This document shows positions 44,760-53,221 of a stretch of DNA of 64,000 nt, piece after piece. How positions within the stretch are numbered: the stretch's first letter is position 1; every line of letters begins with the position of its first letter. Location of the stretch: NCBI RefSeq assembly GCF_029211185.1, contig NZ_JARGDO010000011.1:1-64000 (forward strand). Direction: 5' to 3'. The notes under the pieces were generated by a model, which saw only the letters and a program-made list of their open reading frames with translations, was not told where the DNA came from and searched no databases. The position numbers and the translations under genes are program-made. The DNA is from Tessaracoccus caeni (GTDB taxonomy: Bacteria > Actinomycetota > Actinomycetes > Propionibacteriales > Propionibacteriaceae).

Positions 44760-47700
44760 ATGATCGAGCCCAGCCTCGGGCTGTACGACCCTCGCCTCGA
44801 GAAGAGCGCGTGCGGCGTCGGCTTCATCACCCGCAAGGACGGCACGCAGAGCCATGACGTGATCGCCCGCGGAGATCAGGCGCTCTGCTCGATCCCGCAC
44901 CGCGGTGGCATGTCGGCCGAGGGCGTTGGCGACGGTGCCGGTGTCAACATCGACCTGTCGGTCGCGTTCTTCAGTGCGCTGACCGGAGTCGAGCTCGAGG
45001 GCGGGCGCTTCGGTGTCGGCAACTTCTTCCTGCCCGACGATCGCGAGCAGTGGGCCCGTGCCCGCGCGCTCATCGACGATGCCCTGGCCGACGCCGGCCT
45101 CGAGACGATGCTCGTCCGCGAGGTTCCTGTCGATGCCAGCGCCATCCGCCCGCGCGCTCTGGCCTACCAGCTGCCGATCATGCAGTGGGTCTTTCGTCTC
45201 GATGCGGCGAAAGCCGCTCCCGCAGGTGCTGTCGCCGACCGCGACCGGATCGACCGCGCCACCAACGCCGCGCTGCTGGCCGTCGAGGCGAAGGCCTACG
45301 CGGATCCCACCCTCGCAGGGCTCTATCCGCTGTCGCTCAGCGCACGCACCCAGGTTCTCAAAGGGCGACTGAACGCCGGCGAGGTCATCTCGTACTTCAC
45401 CGATCTGCGCGATCCGCGGCATGCGGTGCGCTCGCTCTACTTCCACACGCGCTTCTCCACCAACACCGAGCCGCACCCCACGATGGCACAGCCGTTCCGG
45501 TTGATGGCGCACAACGGCGAGCTCAACACCGACCGCAAGAACCGCATCTCCGACGAGGCGCTCGCCAGTGCGCGGCGCCGGAGTATCGTGCGCCCGCCGG
45601 GGCAGTCCGACTCCAGCCGCCTCGACCAGACGCTGCAGAGCCGGGTGTTCGACGACGGCCTCGACCTCGTCGAGGCGGTGGTCTCGCTGATGCCGCCGGC
45701 GTGGGAGAACGATCAGACGCTCACCCCCGGCATCCGCGCGATGCTCGAGTACTTCTCCCTCTATGAGGAGAAGAACGACGGCCCCGCGGCGTTGATCTTC
45801 AGCAACGGCGACGTGATCGGCGCGCGCCTGGACCGCTTGGGGTTGCGGCCGCTGCGCACCGTCGAGACCTCGGAGTACCTCATGGTCTCCTCAGAGGCGG
45901 GCCAGGTCGCCTTCCCCGACGAGGAGGTCACTCGACGAGGACGGATCGAGGCCGGCGGCATGCTGTACCACGATCATCGCGACGGACGCACCTATCGCAC
46001 GCGCGAGGCGCTGGAGCTGCTCTCGGAGTGCCGGGATTATGCGAGGTTGCTGGACGAGGCGCGCGTCGATCTTGACGCGCAGCCCGCGCCCGCGTTCCAC
46101 CGGGGGACGTCCACCCTCGGCTATGACGGCGATCTCACGCTCGCGGGCCGCTACGTCGCCTATTCGCTCAACCAGGAGAGCTTCCGGTTCATGATGGACC
46201 CGATGCTCGCCGACGGGTCTGAGCGGATCACCGCGATGGGTTACGGCAACGCGATCAACGCGCTTTCCGATCAGGAGGGCGGGATGGCGAAGTACTTCTC
46301 GCAGCGTTTCGCGCAGGTGACCAACCCGCCGCTGGACTCGCTGCGCGAGGCCGACGGCATGAGCATGCGGGTGGCGCTCGGCGCCAAGCCCGACGGCGGA
46401 GAGCAACGGCGCAAGCAGATCGTGCTGTCGTCGCCGATCCTCGGTCACCTCGACATGGTGCGCCTGCGTGAGCAGCGGATCTCGCCGCTGCGTCGCTTCG
46501 ACCTCCTGTTCGAGCCGGATCCCGCGGATGCCGAGCGCAACGCCGAATCGGTCGTCGCGGCGCTCGATTCCCTCTGCGATGAGGTCACGGCGTTCGCGCG
46601 CGAAGAGGGCGGCATCGCCCTGCTGTCGGATCGCGCGATCTCCACGACGCGCGCGCCGATCCCGCTGCTGCTCGCGATCGCTGCGGTGAACCAGCGGCTC
46701 ATCGACGACGGCCTGCGGCTGCGGGTCTCGCTGGTAGCCGAGAGCGGGCAGCTGCCGTCGTCGCACCACATCGCTGCGGCACTCGGCTTCGGAGCGTCCG
46801 CGGTCTACAGCCTCAGTGCCCGGCTGCGCGCGGAGGAGAAGTATCCGTCGGCACCGGCACCGGCCGGTGAGTACACCGACACCGACCGCGCCTTCGCGAG
46901 GTTCCGCAAGGCCGCGGAGAAGGCGCTGGGCAAGACGATGGGCCGCGTGGGCCTCTGCACGGTCGAGAGCTACATCGGCGGCGAGTTCTTCGAGCCCAAC
47001 TATCTGGACACGAACGACCCCGTGCTGGCGCGCTGCTTCCCGCATATGGCGACGCCCGTCGGCGGGGTCAGTTTCTCGCGCATCGTCGCAGCCGCCGCGG
47101 GGTGGCACGCACGCGGCTGCGTCGTCTCCGCGGAATCGGAGGTGCCGCTGCTGGGACTGTTCAAGGAACGCTCCGACGGTGCCGGCCATTCATTCGGCAC
47201 GACGGCGGTCCGCGGTTTCGCCGGCATGACCGAGGAGCCGCACACGTTCGGCACCGACGAGGCCGACCAGGCCGACGACGCTGATGGTTCCGCGCTCAGC
47301 CGCCTCACGCTCGGCCAGCTCGACGACGCGTTCGGGCTCACCGATGACGTGTATGTCCACAGCGGCCTGGCGGCGCTCACCGACGCGCAGATCGATGAGT
47401 TCGGCCTCACCCCCGGCTATCGCGCCTTCCGCGAGGCGACGCGCGCCGAGCGTTCGCGGCGCCCGTCCGCCCTCCGTGACGTGCTGGCCCTGCCGGCGGA
47501 TGTGGCGGGGCTACGCACCGCCGGGGAGTTCAACGATGAACTCGGACGTTTCTCGACGGTGGGCAACGCGAGCATTCTCGTGCGAGGCCTCGACGTGCGT
47601 CATCTCGGCGACGGGCGTCACCGCGTCCGGTTCATCGATGCGGCGGCCGCGACGGCCGAGCGCTACGAGGCGTTCGCGGAGTTCGTCGCCGCGTTTGCGC

Positions 47701-50312
47701 CCGGCGACCTCGACAGCTGGAGCGTCGACGATGACGGGCTTGAACTCGTCGTGCACGGCCATGCGGCGGAGCTGCTCGACCTGCTCGAGCCGGCACCGTC
47801 GAGCATTCCCCTCGCCAGCGTGCAGCCGGCCCACGAGATCACCCGCTGCCTCGCCTCCGGCGCGATGAGTCACGGTGCGCTCGTCGCCTCCGCGCACGAG
47901 GCCGTCGCACACGGGACGAACATGGTCGGCGGTATGTCGAACTGCGGTGAGGGCGGCGAGCACCTTTCCCGCTACGGGACGATCCGCGGGTCGCGTATCA
48001 AGCAGTTCGCGTCGGGACGCTTCGGCATTTGGGCGGGCTATCTCGCGGACCCCATGCTCGAAGAGCTGGAGATCAAGATCGGTCAGGGGGCCAAGCCCGG
48101 AGAGGGCGGCCAGTTGCCCGCGCCGAAGGTGACCGTCGATATCGCCGCCGCGCGAGGCGGCACGCCAGGGGTCGAGCTGATCTCCCCACCGCCGCACCAC
48201 GACACCTACTCCATCGAAGACCTTGCGCAGCTCATCCACGACTGCAAGGCCGCTCGCGTCCGGGTCGTCGTGAAACTCGTGTCGTCGGAGGGCATCGGCA
48301 CGATCGCGGTCGGCGTCGCGAAGGCCGGCGCCGACGTGATCAACGTCGCCGGCAACACCGGCGGCACGGGTGCTGCCGCCGTCACGAGCCTCAAATACGC
48401 GGGCCGCTCGGCCGAGATCGGCGTCGCAGAGGTGCACCAGGCGCTCGTCGCGAACGGACTGCGCGACAAGGTGGTGCTGCGCTGCTCGGGCGCCCATCAG
48501 ACCGGCGGCGACGTGGTGATGTCCGCGCTGCTCGGCGGCGACAGCTTCGAGTTCGGCACCACCGCGCTCATGATGCTCAAGTGCGTGATGGCCAAGAACT
48601 GCAATATCAAGTGCCCCGCCGGGCTCACCACGAACGCCGAGGCCTTCGACGGTGACCCGCGCGCGCTCGCCCAGTATCTCCTCAATATCGCCCACGATGT
48701 CCGCGAGATCCTCGCGCGCCTCGGCCTCCGGTCGTTGCGCGAGGCGCGTGGCCGAACCGATCTGGCGCAGCTGCTCGACCACCCCGCGAGCGTCGGCACC
48801 CTCGACGTGCGCGCGATGCTCGCGCGGGTGCCCGAACGTCACGTGCCCGACCCGGTGTATCTCGAGAAGAACTTCGCGGTCGACGACGCACTCATCCGAG
48901 ACGTTCGCGCCGCGCTCGTCGATCGGGCGGAGCCGAGCATCGAGCTGGAGGTCGGCAGGTTGCGCAACAGCGACAAGACCGTCGGCGGACAACTCTCGAT
49001 CGACATCGAGCGCATGCTGAACCACGAGTTGGACCAGTCGACGTTGGCGGCGCTGCCGTCGGTGTACACCGACGAACGCGGCCGCAGCTGGCTTGCCGAC
49101 GGCACCATCCGCATCCGCTCGCACGGCTCCGCAGGCCAGTCCTATGGTGCGTTCTGCAACGACGGCATCGAACTCCTCCACACCGGCACCGCGAACGATG
49201 GCGTCGGCAAGAGCCAATGCGGCGGCCAGATCGTCATCCGCACCCCCGGTGGCGGAAGCACGACGCCGGGCGGCAACGTGCTCATCGGCAACTTTGCGCT
49301 GTTCGGTGCGACGGGCGGGCGCACCTTCGTCGAGGGCGAAGCCGGCGACCGGTTCGCGGTGCGCAACTCCGGCGCAACAGCCGTCATCGAGGGCTTCGGA
49401 GACTTCGGCTGCGAGTACATGACCAACGGCGCGGTGCTCAACCTCGGCTCGGCGGGCAAGGGCCTGGGCAACGGCATGAGCGGCGGTTTCCTCTACCAGT
49501 ACGACCCCGAGGGCACGATCCGCGACCGGGTCAGCGCCGATTCGCTGCTCGTCTTCCCGATCACCGACCAGGAGCACGGCGCATTCCATGAGGATGCCGT
49601 GCTGCTCCTGCTGCGCTGGCATCGGGACGCCACAGGGTCGGCGCTCGCGTCGCGCCTGCTTGCCGAGTGGGAGACCGAACGGCAGCACGTCTTCTGCGGC
49701 ATGCCGCGTGCGCTGTTGCTCACCCAGGATGCCGACGCGATCCTCGCAGCCTCCACCCGCAAGGCGCTGCTCGACGAACTCGCGACCTCGGTGGCGACCG
49801 AGAAGCTGCGTTCGTTCAAGCTCGACTACCGCGCGGGCCGCCCCGTGCTGGGCGGCCGCGTGCCCCGGGAGCCCTCCGACGACTGGTTTGGCCTGCTCTC
49901 CGCGTATACGGTGCTCGCCATCGCCCGCGACCTCGCGCAGCAGCGCGTGCCCGGTGCGACGGGTCCGGACGACCCGCGCGTCCACGACGCGGCTCGCAAG
50001 CTGGTGCTCACCGAGGACTTCTTCGTCATGCAGAAGGTGATGAAGTACCTCCGCGGGAAGCTCGACCGCTTCGACGACACCGAGCTGGCGACCCTCGTCT
50101 CCATCCGGCGGCTCGCCGATTACACGCGCTCCCTCGAGCTGCGCAACGTCCGTGGGATGGACGCGCCCGGCACCTATGGCTGGATCCTGCACCAGCAGAT
50201 CAAGAACGCCGCGCGCAGCGATTCCGCGCGCTTCGACGAGCTGCTCGCCCAGTCCGCCCTTGATGACCTCGCGGCGGGCGCGGCGAGGCTCCTAGCGAAG
50301 GCAACCTCATGA
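44760..50312 (+). CDS. gltB: Divergent glutamate synthase large subunit with C-terminal extension
   Basis: A 1850-residue protein against about 1500 for usual GltB. A 17-residue propeptide precedes Cys18 (SACGVGF), the predicted amidotransferase nucleophile; HNGELNTDRKNR is in the glutaminase domain. The FMN/synthase domain contains IPLASVQPAHEI, SNCGEGGEH (normally NTGEGGE), GGTGAAAVTSLKYAG and the iron-sulfur cysteines C1275, C1281 and C1285 (CX5CX3C; the canonical spacing is CX5CX4C). A GXGXG beta-helix domain follows (GGQIVIRTPGG), then about 200 extra helical residues (1653-1850). A gltD gene is absent; a diflavin reductase overlaps the stop by 4 bp. Predicted reaction: 2-oxoglutarate plus glutamine to two glutamates, but a different acceptor cannot be excluded. 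Confidence 0.87.
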   Translation: MIEPSLGLYDPRLEKSACGVGFITRKDGTQSHDVIARGDQALCSIPHRGGMSAEGVGDGAGVNIDLSVAFFSALTGVELEGGRFGVGNFFLPDDREQWARARALIDDALADAGLETMLVREVPVDASAIRPRALAYQLPIMQWVFRLDAAKAAPAGAVADRDRIDRATNAALLAVEAKAYADPTLAGLYPLSLSARTQVLKGRLNAGEVISYFTDLRDPRHAVRSLYFHTRFSTNTEPHPTMAQPFRLMAHNGELNTDRKNRISDEALASARRRSIVRPPGQSDSSRLDQTLQSRVFDDGLDLVEAVVSLMPPAWENDQTLTPGIRAMLEYFSLYEEKNDGPAALIFSNGDVIGARLDRLGLRPLRTVETSEYLMVSSEAGQVAFPDEEVTRRGRIEAGGMLYHDHRDGRTYRTREALELLSECRDYARLLDEARVDLDAQPAPAFHRGTSTLGYDGDLTLAGRYVAYSLNQESFRFMMDPMLADGSERITAMGYGNAINALSDQEGGMAKYFSQRFAQVTNPPLDSLREADGMSMRVALGAKPDGGEQRRKQIVLSSPILGHLDMVRLREQRISPLRRFDLLFEPDPADAERNAESVVAALDSLCDEVTAFAREEGGIALLSDRAISTTRAPIPLLLAIAAVNQRLIDDGLRLRVSLVAESGQLPSSHHIAAALGFGASAVYSLSARLRAEEKYPSAPAPAGEYTDTDRAFARFRKAAEKALGKTMGRVGLCTVESYIGGEFFEPNYLDTNDPVLARCFPHMATPVGGVSFSRIVAAAAGWHARGCVVSAESEVPLLGLFKERSDGAGHSFGTTAVRGFAGMTEEPHTFGTDEADQADDADGSALSRLTLGQLDDAFGLTDDVYVHSGLAALTDAQIDEFGLTPGYRAFREATRAERSRRPSALRDVLALPADVAGLRTAGEFNDELGRFSTVGNASILVRGLDVRHLGDGRHRVRFIDAAAATAERYEAFAEFVAAFAPGDLDSWSVDDDGLELVVHGHAAELLDLLEPAPSSIPLASVQPAHEITRCLASGAMSHGALVASAHEAVAHGTNMVGGMSNCGEGGEHLSRYGTIRGSRIKQFASGRFGIWAGYLADPMLEELEIKIGQGAKPGEGGQLPAPKVTVDIAAARGGTPGVELISPPPHHDTYSIEDLAQLIHDCKAARVRVVVKLVSSEGIGTIAVGVAKAGADVINVAGNTGGTGAAAVTSLKYAGRSAEIGVAEVHQALVANGLRDKVVLRCSGAHQTGGDVVMSALLGGDSFEFGTTALMMLKCVMAKNCNIKCPAGLTTNAEAFDGDPRALAQYLLNIAHDVREILARLGLRSLREARGRTDLAQLLDHPASVGTLDVRAMLARVPERHVPDPVYLEKNFAVDDALIRDVRAALVDRAEPSIELEVGRLRNSDKTVGGQLSIDIERMLNHELDQSTLAALPSVYTDERGRSWLADGTIRIRSHGSAGQSYGAFCNDGIELLHTGTANDGVGKSQCGGQIVIRTPGGGSTTPGGNVLIGNFALFGATGGRTFVEGEAGDRFAVRNSGATAVIEGFGDFGCEYMTNGAVLNLGSAGKGLGNGMSGGFLYQYDPEGTIRDRVSADSLLVFPITDQEHGAFHEDAVLLLLRWHRDATGSALASRLLAEWETERQHVFCGMPRALLLTQDADAILAASTRKALLDELATSVATEKLRSFKLDYRAGRPVLGGRVPREPSDDWFGLLSAYTVLAIARDLAQQRVPGATGPDDPRVHDAARKLVLTEDFFVMQKVMKYLRGKLDRFDDTELATLVSIRRLADYTRSLELRNVRGMDAPGTYGWILHQQIKNAARSDSARFDELLAQSALDDLAAGAARLLAKATS

Positions 50313-52045
50313 GTCTCCTCCAAGCGCTGCCCGACGCGCCCTTCAGTTCCGAGCAGCAGGCGTGGCTCTCCGGCTTCTTCGCGGGGATGGTCGCGGCGCG
50401 CAGTGACGACCCAGCCACGGGCACGGCGGCCACGCTCACCGTCGACGTGCTGTTCGGCAGTCAGACCGGCACGAGTGAGTTCCTCGCGGAAGACCTCGCC
50501 GCCGCCGCTCGCGCACGCGGGATGGCGGTGACGCTGCGTCCGCTCGACGACATCACGCCCGACGACCTGCCGGGCATGGGTCGCGTGCTCGTCGTCACGT
50601 CCACCTACGGCGAGGGCGAGATGCCCGACAATGCCGAGCTGTTCTGGGAGGCGCTGGCCGCTGACACCGCGCCCCGGCTCGAAGACGTGCGCTTCGGTGT
50701 GCTGGCGCTCGGCGACAGTGGCTACGACGACTTCTGCCAGGCGGGAAAGCTCATCGACCTGCGGTTCGAGCAGCTCGGCGCCGCCCGTCTGCTCCCGCGC
50801 GTCGATTGCGACGTGGACTACGAGGATGCGGCGAACGCCTGGATCGACGACGTCATTGCTCTGCTGGCGGCCGAGGCGCCGGGATCCGCTCCCGCGCCGG
50901 CATCCGGAGCCCCCGCAGCACCCGCGAGGCAACGGCCGAAGTGGAACCGCAAGTCACCCTATTCCTCGCGACTCGCGGAGAACCGGCTGCTGTCGGGCAC
51001 GGGGAGCGCGAAGGAGATCCGGCACTTCGAGCTGGATCTCGGCGACAGCGGCATCGAGTACCAGGCCGGCGACGCGCTCGCGGTTGTGCCGCGAAACGAC
51101 CCGAGCCTCGTGGAGTTGCTGCTGGAGCGTCTGGCCCTCGATCCCGAGATCGAGATCGGCGGCGCGGCCCTGCGCGCCCAGCTGGCGCAGGGTTGGGAGA
51201 TCTCGACCCCGTCCAAGGATCTGCTGGCCCTGCTGGCTGAGCGCGCACCGCGCAGCGAGTTGGGAGATCTGTTCGCTCGCGACGAGCGCGAGCCGCTCGA
51301 GTCGTGGCTGTGGGGCAAGGACACGCTCGATCTGCTGCATGCGGTGCCGGACGTCCGGCTCGACGCGGCGGACATCGCGGCCGTGTTCCGTCCCCTGCAG
51401 CATCGTGCCTACTCGATCTCGTCGAGCCCGCTGCACAGCCCGGATCGCATCCATCTGACCGTCGCGGCGGTGCGCCACGGCAGTGCGCGCGTGCACCACG
51501 GAGTCTGCTCGACGTTCCTCGCCGACCGCCTCGGCGATGACGATCCGGTCGGCATCTTCCTGCAACCCAACACCGCCTTCCGCCCGCCCGTGGACGACGC
51601 TGCACCGGTCGTCATGATCGGTCCTGGCACCGGTATCGCCCCGTTCCGAGGCTTCCTGCAGGAGCGTGCGGCACGCGGCGCGACGGGGAAGAACTGGCTG
51701 TTCTTCGGTGACCAGCATCGCGCGTCCGACTTCATCTACGCCGACGAGATCGAGCAGTACGCCGCCAGCGGTCTGCTCACCAGACTCGACCTCGCATTCT
51801 CGCGCGACCAGCAGGAGAAGATCTACGTACAGACGCGGATGCGGGAACAGGCCGCCGAGCTCTACTCGTGGCTGGAGGACGGCGGCCATGTGTACGTATG
51901 CGGCGACGCATCGCGGATGGCCCGCGACGTCGACCGCGCGCTCACCGACATCGTGGCGGCGCAGCGCCGCCGGGGCGATGACGACGCCGCCGAGTACGTC
52001 GCAGCGCTGAAACGGGACAAGCGCTATGTGAGGGACGTGTACTGA
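50309..52045 (+). CDS. CysJ-type diflavin (FMN/FAD) NADPH reductase
   Basis: A 578-residue diflavin reductase. Residues about 45-188 are a flavodoxin domain (LFGSQTGTSE; TSTYGEGEMPDN; LALGDSGYDDFC), then a Pro/Ala linker, then an FNR-type module (RAYSISSSP for FAD, HHGVCSTFL, GPGTGIAPFRGFLQER for NADPH, YVCGDASRMARDVD) ending KRYVRDVY with a C-terminal Tyr stacking on the FAD. Such proteins pass electrons from NADPH one at a time to a haem or iron-sulfur partner such as sulfite reductase. No sulfite reductase gene is nearby. It overlaps gltB by ATGA, so its partner is most likely that iron-sulfur protein. The N-terminal PFSSEQQAWLSGFFAG is typical of stand-alone CysJ-like proteins. Confidence 0.9.
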   Translation: MSLLQALPDAPFSSEQQAWLSGFFAGMVAARSDDPATGTAATLTVDVLFGSQTGTSEFLAEDLAAAARARGMAVTLRPLDDITPDDLPGMGRVLVVTSTYGEGEMPDNAELFWEALAADTAPRLEDVRFGVLALGDSGYDDFCQAGKLIDLRFEQLGAARLLPRVDCDVDYEDAANAWIDDVIALLAAEAPGSAPAPASGAPAAPARQRPKWNRKSPYSSRLAENRLLSGTGSAKEIRHFELDLGDSGIEYQAGDALAVVPRNDPSLVELLLERLALDPEIEIGGAALRAQLAQGWEISTPSKDLLALLAERAPRSELGDLFARDEREPLESWLWGKDTLDLLHAVPDVRLDAADIAAVFRPLQHRAYSISSSPLHSPDRIHLTVAAVRHGSARVHHGVCSTFLADRLGDDDPVGIFLQPNTAFRPPVDDAAPVVMIGPGTGIAPFRGFLQERAARGATGKNWLFFGDQHRASDFIYADEIEQYAASGLLTRLDLAFSRDQQEKIYVQTRMREQAAELYSWLEDGGHVYVCGDASRMARDVDRALTDIVAAQRRRGDDDAAEYVAALKRDKRYVRDVY

Positions 52046-52230
52046 TGGCCTCGCATCCGAACGGCCCCGACGACGCCGCCTGCTGTGGCTGCGACCGTGT
52101 CCACGACGCCCGGGAGCAGATCGCCGCCTCGCTTACTGGCGGGCGTAAGAGTCCTGGAGCACCGGGGTATCTAGGCGCGGCGATTCGGGGGAGAAGACCA
52201 CAGAGCGCTGCATCGCGTAGCTGGCGATGA
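52045..52230 (+). pseudogene. Short CCxC open frame, probable 5' remnant of a third operon gene
   Basis: The ATG overlaps the last base of the diflavin reductase stop (TGATG), the usual arrangement for a coupled third gene. The first 30 residues (HPNGPDDAACCGCDRVHDAREQIAASLTGG) look genuine and carry a Cys-Cys-Gly-Cys cluster. From about 52133 the frame runs antisense through the 3' end of the convergent GT2-GtrA gene and becomes Arg/Ser-rich, as expected of non-coding frame. I infer that recombination removed the rest of the gene. A natural 61-residue overlapping gene is the alternative. Confidence 0.5.
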
Positions 52231-53212
52231 ACAGCGCCGCCTCGGTGGCGATCTTCGCGACGATCAGCGGGATGCCGATTCCGGTGAGGGCGCTGAGCAG
52301 GCCGTAGTTGGCGGCCAGCAGGATGACGGCCAGTCCGCCGTAGCGCAGCGCTGCGGTGCGCGCCGGAACCTCGCGGCCATGGCCGAAGACCACGCTGCGG
52401 TTTACCACGAAGTTCACCGACGCGCTGATCAGGCGTGCTCCGACCACCGAAGCCAGCAGGTGGCCGGTCAGGGCGTTCAGCACCAGCAGGGCGACGGTGT
52501 CCACGCCGAAGGCGAGCAGGCCGGATCCGGCGAAGCGCAGCAGAGGGGCGTAGATGCGGGCCGAGTCGCGCAGCGGGCGGAAATGGCTGGAGGAGTTGCC
52601 GTCGGTATAGATCGTCTCGATCGGCACCGTCGCCAGCCTCACGCCCGATTCCGGGGCGCGTAGCAGCATCTGGAACTCGTACTCGAAGCGGTCTCCGGGG
52701 AGCGTTTGCGCCCAGTCCATCGCCGCGGGCGAGAGGGCGCGCAGCCCGGTCTGGGTGTCGGGGATGTCCTGGCCCGTCGCGGCCCGGTAGGCCCAGCGCG
52801 TGACGGTGTTGCCGAGTCGGCTGCGCGCCGGAACCTCGCCGGCGAACGCCCGGCAGCCGAGCACCACCACCCGGTCGTCCTCCGGCGCATCCTCCAGGGC
52901 GGCGGCGACGGCGACGATGTCCGCGGCGGTGTGCTGGCCGTCGCAGTCGGCTGTGACGACGGCCGCCCCGGGCCAGACGGAGGCGATCGCGGCGAAGCCG
53001 GTGCGCAGCGCCGCCCCCTTGCCGCGGTTCTCCGTGTGAGCAAGCACCGACGCGCCGACGCGAGCGGCCGCGTCGAAGATCGGGGCATAGGCGGGGCCCG
53101 AGCCGTCGTCGACGATCATGATCGGGGTGTGGGGAAGGCGCAGGCTGAGCTCTCCGACCAGGGTGACCAGGCGCGAGTCCGGCTCGTACGCGGGGATGAG
53201 GATGACGAACAT
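52133..53212 (-). CDS. GT2 glycosyltransferase fused to a GtrA membrane domain
   Basis: A 359-residue protein. Residues 1-220 are a GT-A fold (ILIPAYEPD; MIVDDGSG; NRGKGAALRTGF; DCDGQH as the DxD-type metal site; TQTGLRALS). Residues about 228-345 are four transmembrane helices of the GtrA family (FVVNRSVVFG). Such fusions transfer sugars to polyprenyl phosphate and flip or deliver them for wall polymer glycosylation. GGAG precedes the ATG. It lies 9 bp after the phosphodiester glycosidase gene and is co-transcribed with it. Its 3' end overlaps the truncated frame from the gltB operon. Confidence 0.88.
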   Translation of the reverse strand: MFVILIPAYEPDSRLVTLVGELSLRLPHTPIMIVDDGSGPAYAPIFDAAARVGASVLAHTENRGKGAALRTGFAAIASVWPGAAVVTADCDGQHTAADIVAVAAALEDAPEDDRVVVLGCRAFAGEVPARSRLGNTVTRWAYRAATGQDIPDTQTGLRALSPAAMDWAQTLPGDRFEYEFQMLLRAPESGVRLATVPIETIYTDGNSSSHFRPLRDSARIYAPLLRFAGSGLLAFGVDTVALLVLNALTGHLLASVVGARLISASVNFVVNRSVVFGHGREVPARTAALRYGGLAVILLAANYGLLSALTGIGIPLIVAKIATEAALFIASYAMQRSVVFSPESPRLDTPVLQDSYARQ

Positions 53213-53221
53213 GGATGGCTC

